Of a stretch of DNA of 64,000 bases, positions 43,852-52,658 are shown one piece after another. A program made the position numbers and the translations under genes. Positions within the stretch are counted from its first letter, which is position 1, and each line of letters begins with the position of its first letter. The DNA is from DASPWV01 sp046726375 (GTDB lineage Bacteria > Acidobacteriota > Vicinamibacteria > Vicinamibacterales > UBA2999), in NCBI GenBank assembly GCA_046726375.1, contig JBKPAJ010000045.1:1-64000 (forward strand), written 5' to 3'. The notes beneath the pieces were generated by a model. That model was not told the origin of the DNA. It searched no databases and worked only from the letters and a program-made list of their open reading frames with translations.

Positions 43852-45778
43852 CGGCGATTCGATAGACCGCAACCGGCCAAAAAGGCTCGGCAGTGACCAG
43901 CGAGACGCGATTGAAGCCGTCGATCCACACGTCCCTCGGCACGGAGAAGACGGCGGACGTGGGTTGCTCCGGCGCCGCGACAAAACTTCCAACGGCGCGA
44001 TTGTTGACGAGCACCGTAATCGATGCGCGAACCTCCGGCGACGTCAGACGCGATCGGGCGTCGAGGGTGAGTCGCACGGCATGGTTCGAAGGAAGCCGTA
44101 ACGGCAGCGTGAGCGTCGCGGGAGAGCTCCCCGTCCACCACGCGCTGCCGGTCGTGTCGCCGGTGGGCGACCCCCACCCATCGAGGAGAAACCGTCCCGC
44201 ACGCCCTTCCATCTTCAGATCGACCGCCGGCTGCAGCGGCTCGACCCCAAGCAGATCGTAGCGATCAATCGGCAGTCCCGTTTGCCACGCAAAGACGGCA
44301 TTGGCCGGAAATGCAAAGGGATAAAAATACGGTGGCCGCGTGTATACCTCCGCTTGCTGACGCGTCATCTCGGCAAAGCTCACCGCGCGATCGCGCGGCA
44401 GCATTCCGGCGCGATACTGCTCCATGAGCAGGTAATTCCAAGCAATTCCGACGAGTGCCAGGATCGCGATCGCCGTGGTCGGCCGCGCCAGCAACGCTTG
44501 CGTGATCAAGGCGAGGCCCGGCGCGAGCACGACCAGGCAGCTCACGAAACGCCGGCCGCCGAATGACCAGCCCGATCCGAGATCGGGTGTTGCGCCGTTG
44601 ATCCACGCGGCGGTAAACACGATCAGCACGGCCGCCACAGCCCACCACCAGCGGCGTCGGGCGTAGGCGATCGTGCCGAACAGCGCGAGATAGGCGACCG
44701 GCGTCCACGAGAAGAAGCCGTGCCAGGACGACCACAGTGTTTCCATCCACCTCGATTGCAACGGTGACAGAAACCCCTCTTCTCCTCCGACCAGTACGAG
44801 CTGCTCGCGGCTGAACAGGACGGCCGAGTGTGCGAGCTGCAACGCAAGCAACGGGGCAAAGCCGATGAAGCCCCACAACGCGTAGCGCCCCGCTACCTTG
44901 AGACGCGCGGCCACCGCTTGCGGCAACGCCAGCACCTGCATCGCGGGAAGCAGGACAAAAACCGCTTCTTGCGGGCGCGTGATAAACGCGAGCCCAAGCA
45001 AAAAGCCGATCCACGCGAGCTGCCCGGCAGTTGCGTGCCTTAGATCACATTGCGTGGCGGCGGCGACAAAGAGCGCAACGAAACCAAAGGATGCGGCGTG
45101 CGTCATCGACGGCTCGTAGACCATGTACCAGAACAACGAGGTGCCGCCGAATACGAGCAGCGTCGCGGCCAGAGCGGCGCGCCGACCGAACTCGCGGCGA
45201 AGAAGGCCGTGCACGACGAGAACGCCAACCGCGCCAATTACAAACGACGAAACCAGAGCGGCGCGCACATATGACGTGGTCAACCCGATCGCCACGGGAT
45301 CGGCTGGCGCGGGCCACCAGCCCGCGCTCCTTCCGATCGCGTCAGCGACAGCGACGATGAGATAGAGTGGCAACCACACGGGAACGGGTCCAATCGGAAC
45401 GATATGGGCAGGCCGGGGCGGCTGTTGCAGGTACAGGAATTCGCGCGTGACATCGAGATCGCGATCGAAGATGACGCTGCGCAACTGCGTAAAGTAGATG
45501 ACACCGTCAGTGGTTACTCCGTGTGCGTCCTCGATCTGTACGGCAAGCGCAAACAGGAGCACGAGCCAGACAAGGTGATAGTCCGCCGTGCGAAGCAGGA
45601 AAGTCCGCCACAGCTCCCGGCGCTCGGCGGCGAGCAGCCAGGAGCCAGCGGCAAGAAGAGGCGTGGCTGTGGCGAAAACGAGCCACGTGCTGGGTCGCGG
45701 CGGAAGCTGCAGCAACCAGCCGGCCCAGGCAACAACCAACGCGGCAAGAAGCAGCCCTCGACGGCTTCGGATCGACAT
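43835..45778 (-). CDS. polytopic membrane protein, GT-C glycosyltransferase-like
   Basis: A 647-residue protein with about twelve helices in the first 450 residues and an extracytosolic beta-rich C-terminal domain (LTLPLRLPSNHAVRLTLDARSR; ASITVLVNNRAVGSFV). The first large loop contains an Asp-rich segment (THGVTTDGVIYF-like region, residues ~95-115), as in GT-C mannosyltransferases where acidic residues hold the lipid-linked donor. Family assignment is by layout only. Divergent from the methyltransferase at 45823. Confidence 0.6.
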   Translation of the reverse strand: MSIRSRRGLLLAALVVAWAGWLLQLPPRPSTWLVFATATPLLAAGSWLLAAERRELWRTFLLRTADYHLVWLVLLFALAVQIEDAHGVTTDGVIYFTQLRSVIFDRDLDVTREFLYLQQPPRPAHIVPIGPVPVWLPLYLIVAVADAIGRSAGWWPAPADPVAIGLTTSYVRAALVSSFVIGAVGVLVVHGLLRREFGRRAALAATLLVFGGTSLFWYMVYEPSMTHAASFGFVALFVAAATQCDLRHATAGQLAWIGFLLGLAFITRPQEAVFVLLPAMQVLALPQAVAARLKVAGRYALWGFIGFAPLLALQLAHSAVLFSREQLVLVGGEEGFLSPLQSRWMETLWSSWHGFFSWTPVAYLALFGTIAYARRRWWWAVAAVLIVFTAAWINGATPDLGSGWSFGGRRFVSCLVVLAPGLALITQALLARPTTAIAILALVGIAWNYLLMEQYRAGMLPRDRAVSFAEMTRQQAEVYTRPPYFYPFAFPANAVFAWQTGLPIDRYDLLGVEPLQPAVDLKMEGRAGRFLLDGWGSPTGDTTGSAWWTGSSPATLTLPLRLPSNHAVRLTLDARSRLTSPEVRASITVLVNNRAVGSFVAAPEQPTSAVFSVPRDVWIDGFNRVSLVTAEPFWPVAVYRIAVIPIE

Positions 45779-45822
45779 CAACACGGACGCGTCATCGTAT
45801 GTTCGTTGGTCGAGGCCACGTG

Positions 45823-46653
45823 ATGCAAGACGTGTCCGCACTCGCCACCGGTCTCACGGAGAATGAGGATGGCATCTGGCAGGCGCGCAGGTTGTCGCCA
45901 ATTGATTACCCCGACGAGGCCAACGCGTTCTGCTTCGGCATGGAAGACGGCTCGTTCTGGTTTCAACATCGCAACGCCATGATCGTGGACGCCGTGCGCC
46001 GGTTTCCACCGGCGGGGTTCATCGCGGATATCGGGGCGGGCAACGGTTACGTGTCGCTCGGCCTTCGCCGCGCTGGATTCGAGACGCTCGTCCTCGAGCC
46101 GGGACCGCACGGGATCGCCAATGCGCGCGCGCGCGGCCTTGGTCCGCTGATCCGCGCCACGTTGCACGATGCGGGATTTCTACCCGGTTCTCTTCCGGCA
46201 GCTGGTCTCTTCGACGTACTCGAACACATCAACGACGACAGCGGCGTGCTTGCGCTCCTCTACACGCTCATCACGCCCGGGGGCCGCGCGTATCTCACCG
46301 TGCCGGCCTTCGAGTCGCTCTGGTCGAGCGAAGATGAACTCGCCGGACACCACAGGCGCTACACGATCCGAAGCTTGGGCGCTCGCCTGACGAATGCCGG
46401 CTTCGTGACCGAATTTGCCACGTACTTCTTTGCTCCCTTGCCGCTGCCGGTATTTCTATTTCGCTCGATACCCTCGCGCCTCGGCTTCCGCAAAACGCTC
46501 GAGGCGGACCAGATCTCAGCGGAGTTGCACCCGCGCGAGAACCTTGCCGTCACGGCGATCCGCACCATCCTGTCAGCCGAGCGCGCGTTCGTCAGTCGCG
46601 GGTTGCACATTCCCTTCGGCTCGAGCTGTCTCGTTGTCGCCCGTCGTGGATAA
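45823..46653 (+). CDS. class I SAM-dependent methyltransferase
   Basis: A 276-residue cytoplasmic methyltransferase. Motif I is FIADIGAGNGYVSLGLRRAG; post-I LVLEPGPHG; motif II GLFDVLEHINDD; motif III PGGRAYLTVPAF. An amphipathic or hydrophobic segment (FAPLPLPVFLFRSIPSRLG) suggests membrane association. ATG at 45823 is chosen for a GAGG at seven bases; ATG at 45799 is an alternative. Proteins of this group often act on lipids or glycan intermediates, which fits the divergent GT-C-like neighbour. Confidence 0.82.
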   Translation: MQDVSALATGLTENEDGIWQARRLSPIDYPDEANAFCFGMEDGSFWFQHRNAMIVDAVRRFPPAGFIADIGAGNGYVSLGLRRAGFETLVLEPGPHGIANARARGLGPLIRATLHDAGFLPGSLPAAGLFDVLEHINDDSGVLALLYTLITPGGRAYLTVPAFESLWSSEDELAGHHRRYTIRSLGARLTNAGFVTEFATYFFAPLPLPVFLFRSIPSRLGFRKTLEADQISAELHPRENLAVTAIRTILSAERAFVSRGLHIPFGSSCLVVARRG

Positions 46654-46669
46654 TCGCCAGGAGGCATTC

Positions 46670-48004
46670 GTGGCCGACGTTCCGTACCGGTTGTGGAGTG
46701 AGCTGGCTCCCGAACCCCCGCCGGCCGCGCGCACGATCGTGGCCAAGCTCAAACCAACGACGCGCGAGGGCCGGCGTGCCGCGTTCGGCACGCGCTTCGA
46801 GGCCGCTGTCGAACGGAATGACGCGGATAGCGACGAACGCGAATCACATGTTCGCCGCCTCATGGCCAACGCCCGCATCAAGACCGTAAAGCCGGTTCTT
46901 CCCGAAGAAGTGATTGCACCGCCGCTGGCGCCGCGCCGGGCACGTGGGTCAGGGCGGGCGGCGACGGCAAAGCCAGTGGTGGATCGTTCACGTGGGCTCG
47001 TGACGATCGAGGTTCCTCACGACGAGGATCCGAAGCAGATGGCGCGGCACCTCGCGGGCCTCGCCACCGAGGTCGAATACGCCTACGTACCGCGTCCGCG
47101 GCGCATGTTCGCGAAGAAAAAACCCAAGCAAGCGGACCCTTTGTTTTCGCGGCAATGGGGGCACGCTGCGGTGCACATTCTCGAGGCGCGCCGGTTGGCC
47201 TCCTTTGTCGAGGCGACCAAAGTCACGGTTGCCGTTGCCGACAGCGGCATAGACGAGGGCCACCCGGATTTGGCCGGCGTTGTCGGCGAGTACCGCACGT
47301 TTCTGAAGAACGAGGGCAAACGCGATTATGCCGGCCACGGCACGCACGTCGCCGGGATCATCGCGGCACGTCGCAACAACGGCATCGGCGTCGCGGGTCT
47401 TTGCGCAGCCAGGCTTCTGGTGCTGAAAGTGCTGCCCGGCCTGGTGGAATGGGATGCGGCGGCATATTACCGATCGCTCGCGTACTGCCTCGGGCGCGCA
47501 CGCGTGCTCAATCTCAGCCTCGGCTCCGAATCGTTCGACCCCGGCGAGAGCGATGTGATGGCCGACCTCATCGCGGGCGGTGTGGTCGTGGTCGCGGCGA
47601 TGGGCAATGAATACGAGGAAGGGAATCCAGTGGAGTACCCCGCGGCGCTCGAAGGTGTCTGTGCCGTCGGCGCGACCGATCACGCCGATCGACGCGGTGA
47701 CTTTTCCAATACCGGCAAACACATTTCGATTTCCGCTCCCGGCGTCTCGATCGTGTCGACGACGCCAACCTATAAGTACGCATACGGCAAAAGCGATTAC
47801 GACACCTGGGATGGCACGTCCATGGCCGCACCGCACGTCGCCGCCGCGGCCGCCCTGGTGATTGCCGAGGAGCCGGATCTGAAGCCCGCGCAAGTGATCA
47901 AAAAGCTCGAGCGCAGCGCCGACAGGGTTCCGGCCATGAAGAAACGGCCCAGCACGAGCTTTGGCTGGGGACGTCTCAACATCGAAGCCGCGGTAAAGTC
48001 CTGA
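46670..48004 (+). CDS. S8 subtilisin-like serine protease
   Basis: A 444-residue protease. No signal peptide is evident. Residues ~105-145 look like an I9-type propeptide end (GLVTIEVPHDEDPKQMARHL; EVEYAYVPRPRR). The catalytic triad is Asp191 (VAVADSGIDEGHPDL), His223 (AGHGTHVAGI) and Ser384 (DGTSMAAPHVA), with oxyanion Asn313 (AAMGNE). GTG start behind AGGAGG. A small propeptide-like protein is encoded 85 bases downstream. Its stop codon lies inside a palindromic repeat. Confidence 0.93.
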   Translation: MADVPYRLWSELAPEPPPAARTIVAKLKPTTREGRRAAFGTRFEAAVERNDADSDERESHVRRLMANARIKTVKPVLPEEVIAPPLAPRRARGSGRAATAKPVVDRSRGLVTIEVPHDEDPKQMARHLAGLATEVEYAYVPRPRRMFAKKKPKQADPLFSRQWGHAAVHILEARRLASFVEATKVTVAVADSGIDEGHPDLAGVVGEYRTFLKNEGKRDYAGHGTHVAGIIAARRNNGIGVAGLCAARLLVLKVLPGLVEWDAAAYYRSLAYCLGRARVLNLSLGSESFDPGESDVMADLIAGGVVVVAAMGNEYEEGNPVEYPAALEGVCAVGATDHADRRGDFSNTGKHISISAPGVSIVSTTPTYKYAYGKSDYDTWDGTSMAAPHVAAAAALVIAEEPDLKPAQVIKKLERSADRVPAMKKRPSTSFGWGRLNIEAAVKS

Positions 48005-48076
48005 GCCAGCGAGTGAAAAAAGCGACTCAAAGGACGCGTCCTGAGCGAGTCCAGTGAAAAAAGCGAGTCGAAGGAC
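47999..48076. repeat. tandem REP-type repeat pair
   Basis: Two near-identical units, 47999-48035 and 48039-48076, each run TCCTGAG...AGTGAAAAAAGCGA.TC.AAGGAC. The reverse complement (CCTTCGACTCGC...GCTCAGGA) belongs to the same repeat family as the intragenic copies at 62319 and 62777. The first unit contains the subtilase stop codon. Confidence 0.75.
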
Positions 48077-48088
48077 TACGATCCTGAA

Positions 48089-48337
48089 ATGGACATTACG
48101 GTCAAAGTCCGTCCGCGAGGCGGCAAAAAAGCAGCCGCTGTCGTGCGCAATCGCTTGAAGGATGCGCATCCGAAGGCGAAGGTCGAAGAGGTGTTTCCCG
48201 GCGTTGAGACGGGACGACGCGCAGGTATGGTGGTGGTGAACGTGCCCGACGAAGACTGCGACGCCGCGCTCGCCTCGTTACGCAGTCACGACGACATCGA
48301 ATATGCAGAGCCCGCGCACCCGCGCAAAGCCAGGTAG
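48089..48337 (+). CDS. small free-standing subtilase propeptide/inhibitor I9-like protein
   Basis: An 82-residue cytoplasmic-type protein. Its C-terminal half (GMVVVNVPDEDCDAALASLR; DDIEYAEPAHPRK) matches in pattern the propeptide segment of the adjacent subtilase (VTIEVPHDEDPKQMARHLAG; EVEYAYVPRPR), including the VEY/IEY plus Pro ending that normally sits in the protease active site. The N-terminal half is basic. It may chaperone folding of, or inhibit, the subtilase in trans. Family assignment is by pattern only. Confidence 0.65.
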   Translation: MDITVKVRPRGGKKAAAVVRNRLKDAHPKAKVEEVFPGVETGRRAGMVVVNVPDEDCDAALASLRSHDDIEYAEPAHPRKAR

Positions 48338-48363
48338 TGGCGCGGCTTCCGCTGTGCCACTAC
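48334..48363. terminator. bidirectional hairpin terminator
   Basis: TAGTGGCGCGGC pairs with GCTGTGCCACTA around a TTCC loop (12 pairs, two of them G-U; one more G-C pair extends the base). The stop codon of the propeptide-like gene (48335-48337) and that of the convergent oxidase subunit IV gene (48360-48362) both lie in the stem. Confidence 0.65.
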
Positions 48364-48625
48364 TGCAGTCGCGGCGGGACTGGCAGCCATTCGCGGGACG
48401 CGTAATCGGCCATCGTGAGGCCCAGCAGGATAAACAGGAAGCAGAACCCTGAAACCACGACGAGCTTCGTCAGCCGGCTGCTGTACTTCACGTGCATGAA
48501 GTACAGAACCACCAGTGTCGCCTTGATCGACGCGATCCCGAGCGCCACTATCTTGTTCAACTCTCCAAGGTTCACGTAGGCGACGAGCAGGTAATGGTCG
48601 TGAGGACCATCAGCGTGAGAAGATG
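48360..48625 (-). pseudogene. cytochrome c oxidase subunit IV, frameshifted and 5'-truncated
   Basis: From about 48590 downward the frame reads VAYVNLGELNKIVALGIASIKATLVVLYFMHVKYSSRL... then a third helix and MADYASREWLP, the typical C-terminal two-thirds of the prokaryotic oxidase subunit IV family (90-100 residues, three helices). The expected first-helix sequence (LLTLMVLTTIT) is present but in the neighbouring frame, so a single base is missing near 48590. Upstream of about 48622 the resemblance stops and no oxidase subunit I-III genes follow, which would be expected on this strand. Either decayed gene, sequencing error plus contig join, or both. Confidence 0.65.
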
Positions 48626-48915
48626 ACAACGTCGGACTTGACCGAGGCGATGCACTCCAGTCCGTTCGTTGACGAGACGTCGACGTTGTGCATCTGGAAC
48701 CTTGACGTGAAGCTGACCACAGGCGATGAGATGCGCGACCGCATCATCGACGCGCTTGACCCTCGTCCGAGTTCGTGGATAAGATCGCAGCCTCAATCGA
48801 CGGGATCTCGGTCCTCCCCTTCGGCAAATTCTTTGGGGGCGCGAAGGTGTGTCATCACAGTTCCATCGCGGACTCGCGGCCTGGGCAACTGTCCTCCAGC
48901 GCCCCGGAGTCCTAG
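48623..48915 (+). pseudogene. broken small ORF upstream of actA, not recognised
   Basis: A frame from ATG 48623 looks protein-like for about 45 codons (WNLDVKLTTGDEMRDRIIDAL), then loses character; from about 48766 the next frame continues plausibly (EFVDKIAASIDGISVLPFG) and stops at TAG 48913-48915, four bases before the actA start. A one-base shift would join them into a ~95-residue protein, likely the first gene of the respiratory operon. I do not recognise the product. The rest of the 48630-48918 gap shows nothing else. Confidence 0.35.
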
Positions 48916-48918
48916 CCG

Positions 48919-49566
48919 TTGGCCCAGATTTTTCCCCCTTGGTGGAACAAGCTGCCGATCGTCGCCGCCATCGCGGGCGTCCTCGCGCCGACGCTCGCCG
49001 TCGCGGGCGTCTGGTACTACTTTTCCCCGTGGTACACAGACGTTGGCTACCGTCCGGTTCAGCCCGTCCCGTACAGCCACAGGCTCCACGTCGGCGAGCT
49101 TGGTCTCGATTGCCGCTACTGTCACGCCTCGGTCGAGATTTCTAACGTCGCCAACGTTCCGCCCACACAGACGTGCTTGAACTGCCATCAGACCGTGAAG
49201 CGGGACAGCCCGCTGCTCGCACCGATTCGGGACAGCGCCCAGAGTGGCCGGCCGATGCACTGGATTCGCATTCACAAGCTTCCCGACTATGCCTATTTCA
49301 CACACCGCGCGCACGTGTCGGCAGGAATCGGCTGCGTGACCTGCCACGGCCGCATCGACGAAATGGAAACGGTCACCCAGATGACGCCGCTCAGCATGAG
49401 CTGGTGCCTCGACTGCCACCGCAACCCGGGTCCGAATAGACGCCCGGTCTCGGAAGTCACCAACATGAAGTGGACGCCTCCGCGGGACATACAAGCGCTC
49501 ACGGCGCAGCTCGACCGCGAACGACCGGTCAATCCGCCGACTGAGTGTTCGGGGTGCCACCGGTGA
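48919..49566 (+). CDS. actA: Alternative Complex III subunit ActA-like pentaheme cytochrome c
   Basis: A 215-residue membrane-anchored multihaem cytochrome. N-terminal anchor at residues 11-33. Five CxxCH sites: CRYCH 65-69, CLNCH 86-90, CVTCH 139-143, CLDCH 163-167, CSGCH 210-214, with extra His residues (YSHRLH, YFTHRAH) suited as distal ligands. This is the ActA pattern. TTG start. The last four bases overlap the actB GTG (GTGA). It would pass electrons on the positive side of the membrane toward cytochromes c. Confidence 0.9.
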   Translation: MAQIFPPWWNKLPIVAAIAGVLAPTLAVAGVWYYFSPWYTDVGYRPVQPVPYSHRLHVGELGLDCRYCHASVEISNVANVPPTQTCLNCHQTVKRDSPLLAPIRDSAQSGRPMHWIRIHKLPDYAYFTHRAHVSAGIGCVTCHGRIDEMETVTQMTPLSMSWCLDCHRNPGPNRRPVSEVTNMKWTPPRDIQALTAQLDRERPVNPPTECSGCHR

Positions 49567-52500
49567 GTCGGACCTACTGGCGAAGTCTCGCGCAGATCGA
49601 GGACCGCCCCGAATTCCGCGCCGCTCTCGAGCGCGAATTCCCGGAGGGTGCCTCGGAGCTTCCTGCAGGGATCACCCGGCGCGAAATGATGATGCTCGTG
49701 GGTGCCTCGCTGTCGCTCGCGGGGCTCGCGGGGTGCCGGCGCCCGGTCGAAGAGATTGTCCCCTTCGTCACCGCTCCCGAGGAGATCGTCCCCGGGATCC
49801 CGCGCTACTACGCCACGACAATGCCGTTCGGCCGGAGCGCCTACGGCCTGATCGTCGAGAGCCACGAAGGGCGACCGACCAAGATCGAGGGAAACCCCGC
49901 GCACCCCTCGACCCTCGGAGCCTCCAGCTCGCGCGTCCAGGCATCCGTGCTCGGCCTCTACGATCCTGACCGCTCGCAAGCCGTCAGGTTGAAAGGGGAG
50001 CGGAAGGCCTGGAGCGATTTCGTGACCGCTTGGGGACCGCTGTCCGAGGCTCATGCAGCGGATGGGGGCGCCGGCCTTGCGGTCCTCTGCGAGTCCTTCT
50101 CCTCGCCAACTCTGGCGCGCTTGGGCGTCGAACTCCGTGCTCGCTATCCGAAAGTACAGTGGGCGACCTACGACGCCGTCAGCGACGAGAACCGGCTCGC
50201 TGGTCTGCGGTCCGCCACGGGGCGCGGCCTCGACCTCATGCTCCGGCTCGATCAAGCGTCCGTCATCCTCACCCTCGACGCCGACCCGCTCCTGACCGAC
50301 CCCGAGATGATCCGTCACACCCGGGACTTCGCGGCCGGAAGGCGTGCCGGAGCCTCGGGTGGCGCGATGAACCGACTCTACGCTGTGGAAGGGGTCTACT
50401 CGCTGACGGGAGCCATGGCGGATCATCGGCTTCGTCTCGAGAGCCGCCAGATCGCGCCCTTCCTCGCCGCCCTCGCTGTACGCCTTGCTCCGCCCGCGGC
50501 TGGAGCCGCGATCCAAGCGGCAGCGAGCGTCCCGGGTGTCGACCCGCGCTGGATCGACGCGCTTGCCAAGGACCTTCTGGCGAACCGCGGCAAGGGGTTG
50601 ATCGTGGCTGGGGAACGCCAGCCCGCCGCCGTCCATGCCGCCGTCTGCGCCCTGAACACGTATCTCGGCAATACCGGCAGGACGGTCACCTACTTCGAGA
50701 CGAAGGACGCGGCGCTTCCGAGCGTGAGCTCGCTGGCCTCGCTCGCCTCCGCGATGAAAGCGGGATCGGTCCAGACGCTGGTCGTCCTCGGCGGCAATCC
50801 TGTGTTCGATGCCCCCGCCGATCTCGACTTCGCGTCGGCCATGGCGAAGGTCCCTCACTCGATCGCGCTCGGGCACACGGTCGACGAAACATCCTCCAAC
50901 GCGGAGTGGCATATCCCTCGTGCTCACTACCTCGAATCGTGGGGAGACGCGCGCGCGATAGGAGGCGCGCTCAGCGTCGTGCAGCCGCTGATCCTCCCCC
51001 TGTTTGGCGGACGAAGTCCCGTTGAAGTGCTGGGGCTGATGGTCGGGGGCAAGGATAGTCCCGGCTACGACATCGTGCGCGAGACCTGGAAACCGATCCT
51101 CGGCGAGGGCGAGTTCGACAAGAAGTGGAACCGCGTCCTGCACGATGGATTCCTTGCCGGCAGCGAGCTTCCCGAAGTCCTTCCGGATCTCACCAAGGAG
51201 CCCTTTGCCGATCTCGCGCGCCTGATCGGAGGCGCGAGCGGAGCCGGATCCCGGGCCGATGCGGGATCTCCGGGTGGCCTGGAGATCGTGTTTCTCCCAT
51301 CCCCGTGTCTTCACGACGGCCGATTCGCCAATAACGGGTGGCTGCAGGAGCTTCCCGATCCCCTCACCAAAATCACGTGGGACAACCCCGCGCTCGTGAG
51401 CCCCAAGACCGCCCAGTCACTCGGTCTTGCGAATGAGGAAGTAGTCCGTCTCGATTATGCGGGCCGCTCGCTCGAGCTCCCCATCTGGATCCTCCCCGGC
51501 ATGGCCGACGGCGTGGTGGCCCTCACCCTCGGCTACGGTCGTCAGCGCGCAGGGCGGATTGGGTCCGGGGTCGGGTTCGACACGTTCATGGTCCGATCGT
51601 CCCGCGCAACTGGCTTCGACAACGGCGTCAAACTTACCAGGCTCGGACGCAAGTACCCGCTTTCACCGACGCAGGACCACGGCAGCATGGAGGGCCGTCC
51701 CCTCGTCCGCGAGTCGACGCTGGCCGAGCTTCGATCGGACCCGGCCTCGCAGTCAGCACGAGCCGAGAGCGCGCATGAGGGGAGTTCGCCACAGGCCCCC
51801 AAAGGAGGAGGAGTCCCCGGCACACTTGGCGTCTTCGAGGAGGAACCGCATCACTTCTCACTCTGGAAGGAGCATACCTACGATCAGGGCCACCAGTGGG
51901 GGATGACCATCGACTTGAACGCCTGCATCGGCTGCAACGCGTGCATGACGGCGTGCCAGAGCGAGAATAACGTGCCGGTTGTCGGCAAGATCCAGGTTGC
52001 GAAACAGCGCGAGATGCACTGGCTGCGGGTCGACCGGTACTTCTCCGGCGAGCCCTCCGGCAGCCCGGAGGTCGTTTTCCAGCCAGTTCCCTGCATGCAG
52101 TGCGAGGATGCCCCTTGCGAGCAGGTCTGCCCCGTGGCCGCGACCGTCCACGACAGGGAGGGCCTCAATGTGATGGTCTACAACCGGTGCATCGGGACCC
52201 GATACTGCTCGAACAACTGTCCCTACAAGGTTCGCCGCTTCAATTTTTTCAACTTCACCAAGGACACGCCCGACATCCTCAAACTCGCGATGAACCCGGA
52301 CGTCACGGTCCGCGCGAGGGGCGTCATGGAGAAGTGCACCTACTGCACGCAGAGGATCAGTCGGGCGAAGATCGATGCGAAGCTCGCGGGGCGCGCGCTC
52401 CGTGACGGCGACGTCAAGACGGCCTGCCAGCAGGCCTGCCCGGCCTCGGCCATCGAGTTCGGAGATCTTCGGGACGCGTCGAGCCGGGTCGTGAAGGCGA

Positions 52501-52658
52501 AGGCCGACCCGCGCAACTACGCGCTCCTCGACGAGCTGAATACCAGGCCAAGGACGACCTATCTGGCCAAGGTGCGCAACCCGAATCCGGACCTCGAGGG
52601 CGCGCGGACCGACGCGGGAGCCTGGCCCGCAGAGAAGGAAGAAAGGCCCGTTTCATGA
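49563..52658 (+). CDS. actB: ActB-like molybdopterin-family/iron-sulfur protein with Tat-type signal
   Basis: A 1031-residue protein. The start GTG at 49563 overlaps actA. An extended N-terminal region (YWRSLAQIEDRPEFRAALER) precedes a twin-arginine signal (ITRREMMMLVGAS, residues ~37-58). Residues ~60-720 are a molybdopterin-oxidoreductase-like domain (YGLIVESHEGRPTKIEGNPAHP; WHIPRAHYLESWGDARA), in ActB thought to lack Mo. A linker leads to the iron-sulfur domain from residue ~785: CIGCNACMTAC, CMQCEDAPCEQVCP, RCIGTRYCSNNCPYK, CTYCTQ and CQQACP, giving ligands for four clusters. Usual ActB length. Next gene is actE, not actC. Confidence 0.92.
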   Translation: MSRTYWRSLAQIEDRPEFRAALEREFPEGASELPAGITRREMMMLVGASLSLAGLAGCRRPVEEIVPFVTAPEEIVPGIPRYYATTMPFGRSAYGLIVESHEGRPTKIEGNPAHPSTLGASSSRVQASVLGLYDPDRSQAVRLKGERKAWSDFVTAWGPLSEAHAADGGAGLAVLCESFSSPTLARLGVELRARYPKVQWATYDAVSDENRLAGLRSATGRGLDLMLRLDQASVILTLDADPLLTDPEMIRHTRDFAAGRRAGASGGAMNRLYAVEGVYSLTGAMADHRLRLESRQIAPFLAALAVRLAPPAAGAAIQAAASVPGVDPRWIDALAKDLLANRGKGLIVAGERQPAAVHAAVCALNTYLGNTGRTVTYFETKDAALPSVSSLASLASAMKAGSVQTLVVLGGNPVFDAPADLDFASAMAKVPHSIALGHTVDETSSNAEWHIPRAHYLESWGDARAIGGALSVVQPLILPLFGGRSPVEVLGLMVGGKDSPGYDIVRETWKPILGEGEFDKKWNRVLHDGFLAGSELPEVLPDLTKEPFADLARLIGGASGAGSRADAGSPGGLEIVFLPSPCLHDGRFANNGWLQELPDPLTKITWDNPALVSPKTAQSLGLANEEVVRLDYAGRSLELPIWILPGMADGVVALTLGYGRQRAGRIGSGVGFDTFMVRSSRATGFDNGVKLTRLGRKYPLSPTQDHGSMEGRPLVRESTLAELRSDPASQSARAESAHEGSSPQAPKGGGVPGTLGVFEEEPHHFSLWKEHTYDQGHQWGMTIDLNACIGCNACMTACQSENNVPVVGKIQVAKQREMHWLRVDRYFSGEPSGSPEVVFQPVPCMQCEDAPCEQVCPVAATVHDREGLNVMVYNRCIGTRYCSNNCPYKVRRFNFFNFTKDTPDILKLAMNPDVTVRARGVMEKCTYCTQRISRAKIDAKLAGRALRDGDVKTACQQACPASAIEFGDLRDASSRVVKAKADPRNYALLDELNTRPRTTYLAKVRNPNPDLEGARTDAGAWPAEKEERPVS

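Noticed and set aside
49293..51314. Long open frame antisense to actB (about 670 codons)
   Set aside because: High GC leaves long antisense frames open; this one has no ribosome site or protein motif and lies opposite a well-supported gene.
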